The notes beneath the pieces are model-generated. The model did not search any database and was not told the DNA's origin. It saw only the letters and a list, made by a program, of their open reading frames with translations. From Hafnia alvei (GTDB taxonomy: Bacteria; Pseudomonadota; Gammaproteobacteria; Enterobacterales; Enterobacteriaceae), in the NCBI RefSeq assembly GCF_900095695.1, contig NZ_FMIQ01000055.1, positions 118,196 to 182,195 on the forward strand: a stretch of 64,000 nt of DNA, in the 5' to 3' direction. A program made the position numbers and the translations under genes. Positions 14,791 through 23,031 of the stretch are shown in pieces. The first letter of the stretch is position 1; every line of letters starts with the position of its first letter.

Positions 14791-14826
14791 CTATTTCAAC
14801 AATCCGTCACGGATGTTTTGCAACAT
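14791..14826 (-). CDS. Candidate regulatory leader peptide (11 codons)
   Basis: The frame reads MLQNIRDGLLK and stops with TAG ten bases before the terminator stem. A hairpin forms within it (AACATCCG/CGGATTGTT, about 14798-14817). Position, size and the flanking terminator resemble the leader peptides that sense ribosome-targeting drugs upstream of erm, msr and mef genes. No strong ribosome site is visible, so translation is unproven. Confidence 0.5.
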   Translation of the reverse strand: MLQNIRDGLLK

Positions 14827-14861
14827 CAAGGCCACAGATAAAGCGTGGCGAGAGACTCAAA

Positions 14862-14983
14862 CCCGTCATACTTCAAGCTGCTTACGCGTTGGCTACTCCC
14901 GCTCACCCCAGTCACTTACTTGAGTAAGCTCCTGAGGATTCACGGGCTTGCCGCCTTCAAGCAACTTGAATTATTTTGGGTAC
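14862..14983. repeat. ERIC element (copy A)
   Basis: This is an intergenic repeat of about 122 bases with imperfect dyad symmetry. It contains GAGTAAGCTCCTGAGGATTC and, further left, the exact complement of AAGTAAGTGACTGGGGTGAG, the two conserved blocks of Enterobacterial Repetitive Intergenic Consensus elements. The outer ends are CCCGTCATAC and GGGTAC. It lies upstream of the MFS exporter and may be in its leader transcript. Confidence 0.92.
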
Positions 14984-15021
14984 AACCCTTAATTTCAGCT
15001 AGCCGAAAACGACGTAATTAA

Positions 15022-15144
15022 ACGACCGATAACGAGCTGGCTGATGAAGAGTTTAAGCAGCGGGTGGCTGCTGATTAGGCTCCGAACAACGCTTCATCTT
15101 TCGATTGCGCGGAGCTGCGTCTGGTGACGGATTTTTTGAAATAG
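15022..15144 (+). pseudogene. Short open segment with an internal stop, possible gene remnant
   Basis: One frame reads TDNELADEEFKQRVAAD, TAG, then APNNASSFDCAELRLVTDFLK and TAG. The composition is protein-like on both sides of the in-frame stop, but there is no start codon with a ribosome site and I recognise no family. It may be a degraded small gene. The rest of 14984-15250 shows nothing else. Confidence 0.25.
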
Positions 15145-15250
15145 CTGCAAACCATGAAATACACTCGATACCAAGAGATAAATTCTCTTTAGATTAGGTG
15201 CGGATTATATCTGTGGGATATGAATTGGGCAAATCGTGATCTTTTGATAG

Positions 15251-16069
15251 CTACTCTAGATTAAGAATATCGCCGGTATTAAACGGCTGAGCATTTAACC
15301 ATAAGCGACCCCAACTTCCGGTACAGTGGCAACCGTAAATAAGATTGATATTTTGCTGTTGGAAATAGCGTCGGGTGCGGAGCATCTCTGGCAGACCTGC
15401 GCTACGCAAATGCAGACCGCCGATAACGGCGCTGACTTTATCTATTCCAGTGATCTGTTTGGCGTAGTCAATAATATCGCAGATGCCTGAATGCGAGCAG
15501 CCAACAATGACCACTAAGCCTTGGTTCCCACGCCAGATCAAACAGCTATCGTCTCTGACGTAGTCAGTTTCATAGCCCATATTATTTTCAATTAAGCCGA
15601 AGCGTTTATTGGGATTGCTGCGGGGGATTTCTCCGGCAAAAATAAAGCGCTTACCGATGTTCACCGGTTGGCGTGAAAGCTGAAAAGGGAAATGGGTTTG
15701 TAACTGAGCTTTGTTATTTTCAGGGGATATTTTTTTAATTTTAATGGCGCGCGAGCCAATAAATCCCCCCGCGTAGCGTGTGAGAAACACATCGGGGTGA
15801 CAAATGACCTCAGGCTTGTGCGGCGTGTAAGGAATCAGATAGGGAAGTCCACCAAAGTGATCGTAATGCCCGTGTGAAAGCACCACGCAAGAGATGGTGC
15901 TTAAATCTATTCCTAAGCGTTGAGCATTATGACAAAAGCGCTGATCCTGCCCCGTATCAAATAAAATCCGCTGTTCGCCATCATCCAGCCATAAACTTAA
16001 TCCTACACCGCTGTTTAAATCAGCGTGACGGGTATCATTTTCTAGCAGAACCGTAATCTTAAGCGACAT
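15251..16069 (-). CDS. Metallo-beta-lactamase-fold hydrolase
   Basis: The 272-residue protein has the metal motif HGHYDH at His66-His71, further ligands in VIVGCSHSGICDI and a C-terminal YGCHCTG histidine. The layout matches the MBL-fold family often annotated as similar to the archaeal dihydropterin-aminobenzene-phosphate synthase, whose members in bacteria have no assigned substrate. A cytoplasmic location is expected, since there is no signal peptide. It is 38 bases downstream of the leucine-rich-repeat gene on the same strand and may be cotranscribed with it. Confidence 0.82.
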   Translation of the reverse strand: MSLKITVLLENDTRHADLNSGVGLSLWLDDGEQRILFDTGQDQRFCHNAQRLGIDLSTISCVVLSHGHYDHFGGLPYLIPYTPHKPEVICHPDVFLTRYAGGFIGSRAIKIKKISPENNKAQLQTHFPFQLSRQPVNIGKRFIFAGEIPRSNPNKRFGLIENNMGYETDYVRDDSCLIWRGNQGLVVIVGCSHSGICDIIDYAKQITGIDKVSAVIGGLHLRSAGLPEMLRTRRYFQQQNINLIYGCHCTGSWGRLWLNAQPFNTGDILNLE

Positions 16070-16107
16070 TTGTTATTTGTCCGAACAGTTGATAATGACT
16101 AGCCAAA

Positions 16108-17043
16108 CTAGATATGAATCAGACAGCCATTTTCTTCAAGCTGAGCTAGCTGTGCCGGATATTGGCTAAATGAATTCCAACGCAGATCGAGCCGTTTAAG
16201 ATTCTTGAGGGTGTAGATACTGTCTGGCAATGAAGTGAGGTTATTTGCCCGCAAATCCAGCGTTTGTAACCCAGTCAGTGCGGCGATGCTTTCTGGTAAT
16301 TCAGACAGATTATTGAATCTAAAATTAAGATCCTGCAGGTGGCTTAATTGCGTTAAGGCATCGGGTATCGATTTAATGCGATTACCCGATATATCTAGCA
16401 CGCGCAGCAGAGTTAGCTGATTGATTTCGGCCGGGAACTGGCTGAGATGATTATTCATTAAATGCAGCTCTTTGAGGTTTTTAAGCTCACCAATCTTTTC
16501 AGCAAACGACGATATCTTATTATTGTATAAGCGCAGCTCTTCTAAGCCGCGCATGGCAAAAACGGTTTCAGGGATGTTTGTAAGATGGTTATCCGTAATA
16601 TTCAGATAACGCAGCTTATGTAACGCTGACAACGTTGATGGAATATCGCTGAGCTGGTTATTGCTCAAATAGAGATAGACCAATTCAGTTAGCTGACCAA
16701 GCGTGTTGGGTAATTCGGATAATTTATTATGCCCAAGATCGAGCATTTCCAGCGCGCGAAGCTGCCCAATAGAATCGGGAATATGTGCGATCTGATTACA
16801 GGAAATATTGAGCACCTGTAGCTTGGTTAAGCTATCAATCTGCTCGGGATAGTCGCTAAGTTGGTTGTTATAAGCGCTAAACCCAGTCAGCCCTTCATCC
16901 AGTTTAATGTTATCAAGATGCTCCAACTGTTGATTATCAAGATTTAGAAACGGTGCATTATGCTGTTCTGTTGATGTTATTGAGCGTTGGTGTAATAGCA
17001 TAGGGATGAATCCAGTGAGTGAGGCTGACAGCGAGGAGATCAC
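16108..17043 (-). CDS. Leucine-rich-repeat protein
   Basis: After about 60 unstructured residues, the 311-residue protein consists of about ten consecutive 23-residue repeats of the form LxxLxxLDLxxNxLxxLPxx, for example ALEMLDLGHNKLSELPNTL and LKRLDLRWNSFSQYPAQL. These build a solenoid used for protein binding. There is no obvious signal peptide, enzyme domain or E3-ligase domain, so it is unlike the IpaH/SspH effectors. The start is uncertain: the ATG at 17043 has a weak ribosome site and an internal Met lies at residue 15. Function unknown. Confidence 0.8.
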   Translation of the reverse strand: MISSLSASLTGFIPMLLHQRSITSTEQHNAPFLNLDNQQLEHLDNIKLDEGLTGFSAYNNQLSDYPEQIDSLTKLQVLNISCNQIAHIPDSIGQLRALEMLDLGHNKLSELPNTLGQLTELVYLYLSNNQLSDIPSTLSALHKLRYLNITDNHLTNIPETVFAMRGLEELRLYNNKISSFAEKIGELKNLKELHLMNNHLSQFPAEINQLTLLRVLDISGNRIKSIPDALTQLSHLQDLNFRFNNLSELPESIAALTGLQTLDLRANNLTSLPDSIYTLKNLKRLDLRWNSFSQYPAQLAQLEENGCLIHI

Positions 17044-17225
17044 TTTAGCCAGTTTGCCTAGAGATGGGAAGAAAAGGGGAGCAAAACTGAGGGCTCACAA
17101 GGATAAAATAAATCCTATGGCGTGTTGTTTATAAACAGTGAGTTGGCGCACGTTGTTACGCTAAATAGCTTCTCATAATGCCCCTAACCATCATGTTACT
17201 AACGTTGACGAACTCGGGAAGAATA

Positions 17226-17864
17226 ATGGAACCATTACATGCGGTTTGGGTGACCGTTGGGCTGTTTGTGCTCACCTTTTTTAATCCGGGGGCGAACCTC
17301 TTTGTGGTGGTTCAAACTAGCTTATCTTCCGGGCGCCGCGCCGGTGTGCATACGGGATTAGGCGTGGCGCTAGGCGATGCGATTTATTCCGGTCTTGGCC
17401 TATTCGGTATGGTGGCCTTGATGACCCAGTTTGAAAGCCTGTTCTCAATCATCAAAATCGCAGGCGGTCTCTATTTGCTTTGGTACGCCTACGGCGTAGT
17501 GAAAAATCAAAATGATATACAAATTGGCGCGTTGCATACGCTGGTGCCCGGTGAAGGTGCGGTTTTTTTCCGTCGTGGACTGATTACCGATCTCTCTAAT
17601 CCGCAAACCGTACTGTTTTTTATCAGTATTTTTTCGGTGACGCTGAGTGCTGATACGCCGACTTGGGCCAAATTATTGACATGGTTTGGCATTGTGATGA
17701 GTTCAGTTATTTGGCGCATTTTCCTGAGTCAGGCTTTTTCCCTATCAGTAGTACGCCGTGGTTATTCGCGTATTCAACGCGTAATCAGTAAGGTGATCGG
17801 TGCCGTGGTAGGAGCATTTGCGTTACGGCTCATTTACGAAGGTAGCCGCGAGCTCAGCCGCTGA
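17226..17864 (+). CDS. LysE/RhtB-family amino-acid exporter
   Basis: The 212-residue membrane protein shows the family pattern: FFNPGANLFVVVQTSLSSGRRAGVHTGLGVALGDAIYSGLGLFG at the N terminus (P-G near residue 20), GGLYLLWYAYG and the loop FFRRGLITDLSNPQTVLFFISIF. About six membrane segments are expected. It resembles RhtC-type threonine/homoserine exporters, but the substrate cannot be assigned. The open frame starts at 17178; the ATG at 17226 follows GGGAAG and gives the usual family length. Confidence 0.88.
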   Translation: MEPLHAVWVTVGLFVLTFFNPGANLFVVVQTSLSSGRRAGVHTGLGVALGDAIYSGLGLFGMVALMTQFESLFSIIKIAGGLYLLWYAYGVVKNQNDIQIGALHTLVPGEGAVFFRRGLITDLSNPQTVLFFISIFSVTLSADTPTWAKLLTWFGIVMSSVIWRIFLSQAFSLSVVRRGYSRIQRVISKVIGAVVGAFALRLIYEGSRELSR

Positions 17865-18093
17865 CCCACATCGTAGGGATAAGCCGCAGCACTAATCGAT
17901 ATTTCAACTATGCTGTTATGGGGTGAAAAACAGATGTGTTGCGGTCTTATAAGTATGATTAATTCAATCTGGGCCTGAGAGCGTTGCTTGTTCATATCGG
18001 TAGCATTTTAGCCAACAAGGACGATCGTTTTTTTGAGTTGTATGCAAAATTGTTAGATTTATGGTGGATTATTTAACCAAATAATCAACATTT

Positions 18094-18109
18094 TGTGCGA
18101 TCCGTCACA
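18094..18109. promoter_or_regulatory. CRP-like site upstream of gluconate dehydrogenase
   Basis: TGTGCGATCCGTCACA differs from the ideal TGTGA-N6-TCACA at one base. It lies about 190 bases upstream of the gluconate dehydrogenase operon in the 17865-18299 gap, which otherwise shows AT-rich sequence without an open frame or strong hairpin. Catabolite control of the operon is an inference. Confidence 0.55.
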
Positions 18110-18299
18110 CTTACTCAGTCACAATAGTCTATCGCTCGTTTTCCTCCCTAATCAGTAAGTTACCCGTAACAATTCGGTTTATTCACGCCAAATCTGTCAT
18201 TTCCAAACGTAGCGTAACGTAAGCAAATATTTCATAACAACACATTCAGCAAGGAAATGGTGTTAAATAACTGATAACATTTTGTAGATGGGCAATGTC

Positions 18300-19037
18300 A
18301 TGGCAAAAGAAAAATCTGGAAGCTCAAGAAGAGATTTCCTTCTAAAAACAATAACATTAGTACCCGCAGTGGCTATCGGTGGAACAGGTATTGGTTCACT
18401 GGCTGCTCCAATAGTTGCTCATGCAACTGAACCTAAAGCGCCAGAAAAGCATACGGCGCGTGATTACAACCCTACCTTTTTTACTCCTGAAGAATATGCG
18501 TTTGTGCAAGCGGCCGCTGCACGCTTGATCCCGAATGACGATCGTGGTCCTGGCGCGTTAGAAGCGGGCGTACCCGAGTTCATCGATCGCCAAATGAATA
18601 CCCCGTATGCCACAGGTTCACAGTGGTATATGCAAGGGCCATTTAATCCTGATGCAGAACATGATTTTGGCTATCAGCTGCCGTTAACGCCGCAGCAGAT
18701 TTATCGTTTAGGCGTGGCCGAAGCCAATGACTACGCAAAAAAGCAGGCAGGCAAAATCTTTGCTGAATTACCGCAGGACAAGCAGGACGATCTGTTAAGC
18801 CAAATGGAAGGCGGGAAAGCGGAGTTTACTCAGGTACCGGCCAAGGTCTTCTTCTCTTTCTTACTGCAAAACACCCGTGAAGGTTTCTTTAGCGATCCCA
18901 TCCATGGTGGCAACCAAGGCATGGTGGGCTGGACGCTAATCAATTTCCCAGGCGCACGTGCAGATTTTATGGACTGGGTAGAGCGCGGTGAACGTTATCC
19001 GTTCCCTCCGGTGTCTATTCGCGGAGAAAGAGGATAA
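18300..19037 (+). CDS. Gluconate 2-dehydrogenase, subunit 3 (gamma)
   Basis: The small subunit of the membrane-bound periplasmic gluconate dehydrogenase has a twin-arginine signal: [20 protein letters not shown] near residues 8-27, which exports the folded complex. The mature part belongs to the Gluconate_2-dh3 family ([26 protein letters not shown]). The complex oxidises D-gluconate to 2-keto-D-gluconate at the outer face of the inner membrane and passes electrons to ubiquinone. An in-frame ATG at 18288 is an alternative start (245 or 249 residues). It is the first of three tightly spaced genes. Confidence 0.93.
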   Translation: MAKEKSGSSRRDFLLKTITLVPAVAIGGTGIGSLAAPIVAHATEPKAPEKHTARDYNPTFFTPEEYAFVQAAAARLIPNDDRGPGALEAGVPEFIDRQMNTPYATGSQWYMQGPFNPDAEHDFGYQLPLTPQQIYRLGVAEANDYAKKQAGKIFAELPQDKQDDLLSQMEGGKAEFTQVPAKVFFSFLLQNTREGFFSDPIHGGNQGMVGWTLINFPGARADFMDWVERGERYPFPPVSIRGERG

Positions 19038-19040
19038 ATC

Positions 19041-20825
19041 ATGGCGAATACAATGAAGAAAGTTGATGCGGTTGTGGTGGGATTCGGTTGGGCGGGTTCC
19101 ATTATGGCGAAAGAACTCACCGAAGCCGGTTTAAATGTGGTGGTGCTAGAGCGTGGTCCGCATCGCGATACCTATCCTGATGGTGCCTATCCGCAGGTGA
19201 TTGATGAATTAACCTATAACACCCGACGTAAGCTGTTTCAGGACTTATCCAAAAGCACCGTGACTATCCGCCATAACGTCTCTCAAACCGCGCTGCCTTA
19301 TCGTCAGCTAGCGGCATTTTTACCGGGAACCGGTACCGGTGGCGCAGGCTTGCACTGGTCTGGGGTGCATTTCCGTATCGACCCGATGGAGTTGCGCATG
19401 CGCAGCCATTATGAAGAACGCTATGGCAAAAATTTTATTCCTGAAGGGATGACGATTCAGGATTTCGGCGTGACCTATGAAGAGCTTGAGCCGTATTTTG
19501 ATAAGGCTGAGAAAGTCTTTGGTACTTCAGGGACTCCGTGGAGCGTGAAGGGGAAAGTGATTGGTCAGGGCAAAGGGGGAAATCCGTTTGCGCCAGATCG
19601 TTCTGACAATTTCCCGTTACCGGCTCAGAAACGCACCTTCTCTGCACAGATGTTTGCTCAAGCAGCGGAGTCTGTGGGCTATCATCCTTATGATTTACCT
19701 TCGGCAAACACCTCAGGCCCGTACACTAATACCTATGGTGCTCAGATGGGGCCATGTAACTTCTGCGGATTCTGCAGTGGTTACGCCTGCTATATGTATT
19801 CTAAAGCCTCGCCAAACGTTAACGTGTGGCCAGCTTTACGCCAAGAGCCTAAATTCGAGCTGCGTACCAACTCACATGTACTGCGCGTTAATCTGACCGA
19901 TGATAAAAAGCGCGCCACCGGTGTGACCTATGTGGATGCGCAGGGGCGTCAGGTTGAGCAACCTGCTGATTTAGTTATTTTGGCCGCATTCCAATTCCAT
20001 AACGTGCATCTGATGCTGTTGTCTGGCATTGGCCAGCCTTACAACCCGATAACGAATGAAGGGGTGGTCGGGCGTAACTTTGCTTACCAGAACATTTCGA
20101 CGATTAAGGCCTTCTTCAATAAAGATATCTTCACTAATACCTTCATTGGTGCCGGTGGTGCTGGTGTGGGCGTGGATGACTTTAACGCTGATAACTTTGA
20201 TCACGCCAAATATGGCTTCGTCGGTGGATCGCCGTTCTGGGTGAACCAAGCGGGGACTAAACCAATTTCTGGTTTACCAACGCGCCCAGGAACTCCAGCG
20301 TGGGGAAGCAAGTGGAAGGCCGAAGTGGCTGATGTTTATCCGCATCATGTCTCTATGGATGCGCACGGTGCGCACCAGTCTTATCGTGCCAACTATCTGG
20401 ACTTAGACCCTAATTATAAAGATGTTTATGGTCAGCCATTGCTGCGCATGACGTTCGACTGGCAGGAAAATGACATCAAAATGTCGCAGTTTATGCATGG
20501 GCGTATGCATAAAATCGCCGAGGCGATGAACCCAACGGTGATTAGCGGTTCGCCTAAAAGTGAAGGGACGCATTTCGATACCACCGTCTACCAAACCACG
20601 CATATGAACGGCGGGGCGATTATGGGCGACGATCCGAAAACCAGCGCCATCAATCGCTATCTACAAAGCTGGGATGTGCCAAACGTGTTTGTACCGGGAG
20701 CATCAGCATTCCCGCAGGGCTTGGGCTACAATCCGACTGGAACCTTGGCGGCTCTGACTTACTGGTCTGCTCGTGCAATTCGCGAACAGTATTTGAAAAA
20801 TCCAGGACCGTTGGTGCAGGCTTAA
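19041..20825 (+). CDS. Gluconate 2-dehydrogenase, flavoprotein (catalytic) subunit
   Basis: This GMC-type oxidoreductase (594 residues) has the FAD-binding loop VVVGFGWAGSIMAKEL with Gly14, Gly16 and Gly19, then FLPGTGTGGAGLHWSG near residue 95. A cysteine cluster CNFCGFCSGYACYM near residue 240 is typical of the FeS/flavin subunits of this group. The C terminus has GMC active-site sequence HMNGGAIMGDD and NPTGTLAALTYWSARAI. It has no signal of its own and should be co-exported with the Tat-bearing gamma subunit. GAGGATAAATC precedes the ATG, three bases after the previous gene. Confidence 0.95.
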   Translation: MANTMKKVDAVVVGFGWAGSIMAKELTEAGLNVVVLERGPHRDTYPDGAYPQVIDELTYNTRRKLFQDLSKSTVTIRHNVSQTALPYRQLAAFLPGTGTGGAGLHWSGVHFRIDPMELRMRSHYEERYGKNFIPEGMTIQDFGVTYEELEPYFDKAEKVFGTSGTPWSVKGKVIGQGKGGNPFAPDRSDNFPLPAQKRTFSAQMFAQAAESVGYHPYDLPSANTSGPYTNTYGAQMGPCNFCGFCSGYACYMYSKASPNVNVWPALRQEPKFELRTNSHVLRVNLTDDKKRATGVTYVDAQGRQVEQPADLVILAAFQFHNVHLMLLSGIGQPYNPITNEGVVGRNFAYQNISTIKAFFNKDIFTNTFIGAGGAGVGVDDFNADNFDHAKYGFVGGSPFWVNQAGTKPISGLPTRPGTPAWGSKWKAEVADVYPHHVSMDAHGAHQSYRANYLDLDPNYKDVYGQPLLRMTFDWQENDIKMSQFMHGRMHKIAEAMNPTVISGSPKSEGTHFDTTVYQTTHMNGGAIMGDDPKTSAINRYLQSWDVPNVFVPGASAFPQGLGYNPTGTLAALTYWSARAIREQYLKNPGPLVQA

Positions 20826-20837
20826 GGAAACCAGAAC

Positions 20838-22166
20838 ATGAAAAAAATACTCTCAGTGCTGGTATTTGGCGCGTTTAGCATGAGCGCACTGGCTCAGGAA
20901 ACGAGCGGCGTAGATTTGATCAAGCGCGGCGAATATCTGGCCCGTGCCGGAGACTGCGTGGCCTGTCATACCAGTAAAGGTGGAACCCCATTCGCGGGTG
21001 GATTACCGATGGCAACGCCAATCGGCACTATTTACAGTACCAATATCACGCCTGATAAGAAGCACGGCATTGGCGAATACTCTTTTGAGGATTTTGATCA
21101 AGCGGTGCGACACGGCGTGGCTAAGAACGGCAGTACGCTATATCCCGCGATGCCATATCCTTCCTATGCCGTTGTAACCGAACCGGATATGCGCGCGCTT
21201 TATGCCTATTTCATGCAGGGCGTAAAACCGGTCGATCAGGCAAATAAAGACAGTGATATTCCTTGGCCGTTGTCGATGCGTTGGCCGTTGTCTATCTGGC
21301 GCGGGATGTTTGCGCCGGACGTGCAGGATTTCAAACCCACACAGGGTGAAGACCCGGTGCTGGCACGTGGCCGCTATCTGGTGGAAGGTTTAGGGCACTG
21401 CGGTGCTTGCCATACACCGCGCAGTATTACCATGCAGGAAAAAGCGCTGAATAATGCGCAAGGTGATGTTTACCTTTCCGGCAGCGCGCCAATTGATGGC
21501 TGGATTGCTTCAAATCTGCGCGGTGATAACAAAGACGGTTTAGGTAGTTGGAGTGAAAAAGATCTGACTGAGTTCCTGCGAACGGGGCGAAACGATCGTA
21601 CTGCCGTGTTTGGTGGCATGACCGATGTGGTTGAGCATAGTTTGCAGTACTTAACGCCAGAGGATGCCACGGCAATTGCGCGGTATCTGAAGTCACTGCC
21701 GGCAAAAGATAAAGATCAGCAGGCCTTTAAAGAAGATAAAACCGTCGCTAATGCGCTGTGGAAGGGCGATGACAGCAAGAAAGGCGCAGCGGTATACGTT
21801 GATAACTGTGCGGCTTGTCACCGAACTGACGGTAGTGGTTACACGCGTTTCTTCCCTGAACTGCGTGGTAATCCGGTGGTGATGACCGATGATGCTACTT
21901 CGCTTATCCATGTAGTATTAACCGGGAATACGCTACCGGGCGTGAAAGGGGCTCCATCCTCGATCACCATGCCTGCATTTGGCTGGCGCTTGAACGATCA
22001 GCAGGTAGCTGATGTAGTTAACTTTATTCGCACTAGCTGGGGGAACAAAGCCCCAGAAATTACGGCGAAAGACGTTGCCAAAGTGCGCGAGAATAAGGAC
22101 ATTATTCCCGATCCGAAATTGTTAGGCAGTCCTGAAATTGAAAAATTACAGGCCACACAGCAATAG
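20838..22166 (+). CDS. Gluconate 2-dehydrogenase, triheme cytochrome c subunit
   Basis: The 442-residue protein begins with a Sec signal peptide (cleavage near SALA-QE, residue 19). It has three haem c motifs: Cys40-VA-Cys43-His44, Cys188-GA-Cys191-His192 and Cys324-AA-Cys327-His328. This is the electron-accepting subunit that links the flavoprotein to the quinone pool. The last 50 residues carry the membrane-associated tail. It starts 12 bases after the flavoprotein gene. No terminator is obvious before the convergent toxin gene at 22209. Confidence 0.95.
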   Translation: MKKILSVLVFGAFSMSALAQETSGVDLIKRGEYLARAGDCVACHTSKGGTPFAGGLPMATPIGTIYSTNITPDKKHGIGEYSFEDFDQAVRHGVAKNGSTLYPAMPYPSYAVVTEPDMRALYAYFMQGVKPVDQANKDSDIPWPLSMRWPLSIWRGMFAPDVQDFKPTQGEDPVLARGRYLVEGLGHCGACHTPRSITMQEKALNNAQGDVYLSGSAPIDGWIASNLRGDNKDGLGSWSEKDLTEFLRTGRNDRTAVFGGMTDVVEHSLQYLTPEDATAIARYLKSLPAKDKDQQAFKEDKTVANALWKGDDSKKGAAVYVDNCAACHRTDGSGYTRFFPELRGNPVVMTDDATSLIHVVLTGNTLPGVKGAPSSITMPAFGWRLNDQQVADVVNFIRTSWGNKAPEITAKDVAKVRENKDIIPDPKLLGSPEIEKLQATQQ

Positions 22167-22208
22167 CACAAATCTGCATGCCGTTCGTTTAAGCGAGCGG
22201 CATGTTCT

Positions 22209-22508
22209 CTAAAGCCGAATGAGATGTTCTTGTGGAGCCTGCCGTTGATGCAAGACGGCGGCAATCACTAAACGTTCATCGCTGATGATGTAATAAATCA
22301 CATGGCTCTTGTAGGGGAAATAGAATGACTCTCCGGCCATGTTGTTACAACGGATGCCCATCCGTGGCGTTCTAGCCAGAAGCTGTAGCTGCTTCCTGAG
22401 CCCGGAGAGATAATTATCCGCCTGCTCGATACCCCAATGTTCAACGCTGAAGGCTCGGATCGTGAGCAGATGCTGCTTTGCCGCCAGCGATAAATAATAA
22501 GCCATCAT
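22209..22508 (-). CDS. ParE/RelE-family toxin
   Basis: The 99-residue protein has the ParE pattern: LSLAAKQHLLTIRAFSVEHWGIEQADNYLSGLRKQLQLLARTP with a long N-terminal helix pair, then RMGIRC and the strand SHVIYYIISDERLVIAAVLHQRQ. ParE toxins inhibit gyrase; the family assignment does not prove the target. Its start overlaps the antitoxin stop (ATGATGG), a usual toxin-antitoxin arrangement. Confidence 0.9.
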   Translation of the reverse strand: MMAYYLSLAAKQHLLTIRAFSVEHWGIEQADNYLSGLRKQLQLLARTPRMGIRCNNMAGESFYFPYKSHVIYYIISDERLVIAAVLHQRQAPQEHLIRL

Positions 22509-22771
22509 TTCTTATCGTGTTTACCTGCAAGAAGATCCTGCATAAAAACTTCGCCATCAATGGTTTGCCCGTTAACGATATCGCTTTGTGCCTGTTCAAA
22601 ACAGTGCTGCAGATGGGCTGCTTTAATCTCTTCCACGGCCAGATAGTTTTCATAAGACATGACTACGGCTACGGTTTTGCCGTTTTTGCTGATTTGAATC
22701 GGTTCTGCCTGAACGCTCATTAATAACTCTCCAAACTGGGTTTTTGCTTGGTTGGCGGTATAGGTTTTCAT
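22505..22771 (-). CDS. Phd/YefM-type antitoxin
   Basis: The 88-residue protein has the Phd/YefM DNA-binding N terminus (YTANQAKTQFGELLMSVQAEPIQISKNGKTVAVVMSYENY) and a charged C-terminal tail that should wrap the toxin. It is the first gene of the pair on the minus strand and probably autoregulates the promoter in 22772-22870. Pairing of a Phd-type antitoxin with a ParE toxin is common. Confidence 0.92.
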   Translation of the reverse strand: MKTYTANQAKTQFGELLMSVQAEPIQISKNGKTVAVVMSYENYLAVEEIKAAHLQHCFEQAQSDIVNGQTIDGEVFMQDLLAGKHDKK

Positions 22772-22870
22772 GGCTTCGCTTCGGTGGTGAGAATGTATGC
22801 AAAAAATAACACGAATCGAACGATTTGCGCGATACGCTTTGGCTTAAAATTGTTTTGCATAAACCAATAT

Positions 22871-22898
22871 AAAAATGCCCACGGGCGTTGCCGTGGGC
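22871..22898 (-). terminator. Terminator after the ygcE-like kinase
   Basis: A perfect 8-base-pair stem (GCCCACGG 22877-22884, CCGTGGGC 22891-22898) is followed on the minus strand by ATTTTTAT. It lies 134 bases after the stop codon of the kinase gene, so it ends the minus-strand yqcE-ygcE transcript and separates it from the toxin-antitoxin pair. Confidence 0.8.
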
Positions 22899-23031
22899 AG
22901 TATCAATAAAATCGATAGGGACTGCTGAGGTTTTTAGCTGTCTGATGCAGAATTTGCGAGCGATTTCATCCCTATGGCTGTATTTACCCGGGTTTGCAAA
23001 TCGCAAACTGTATAGTCGTTCGCATTATTTT

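Noticed and set aside
22650..23006. Minus-strand frame of 118 codons overlapping the antitoxin
   Set aside because: It crosses the terminator hairpin at 22877-22898 and lies in another frame over the well-supported Phd/YefM-type gene.
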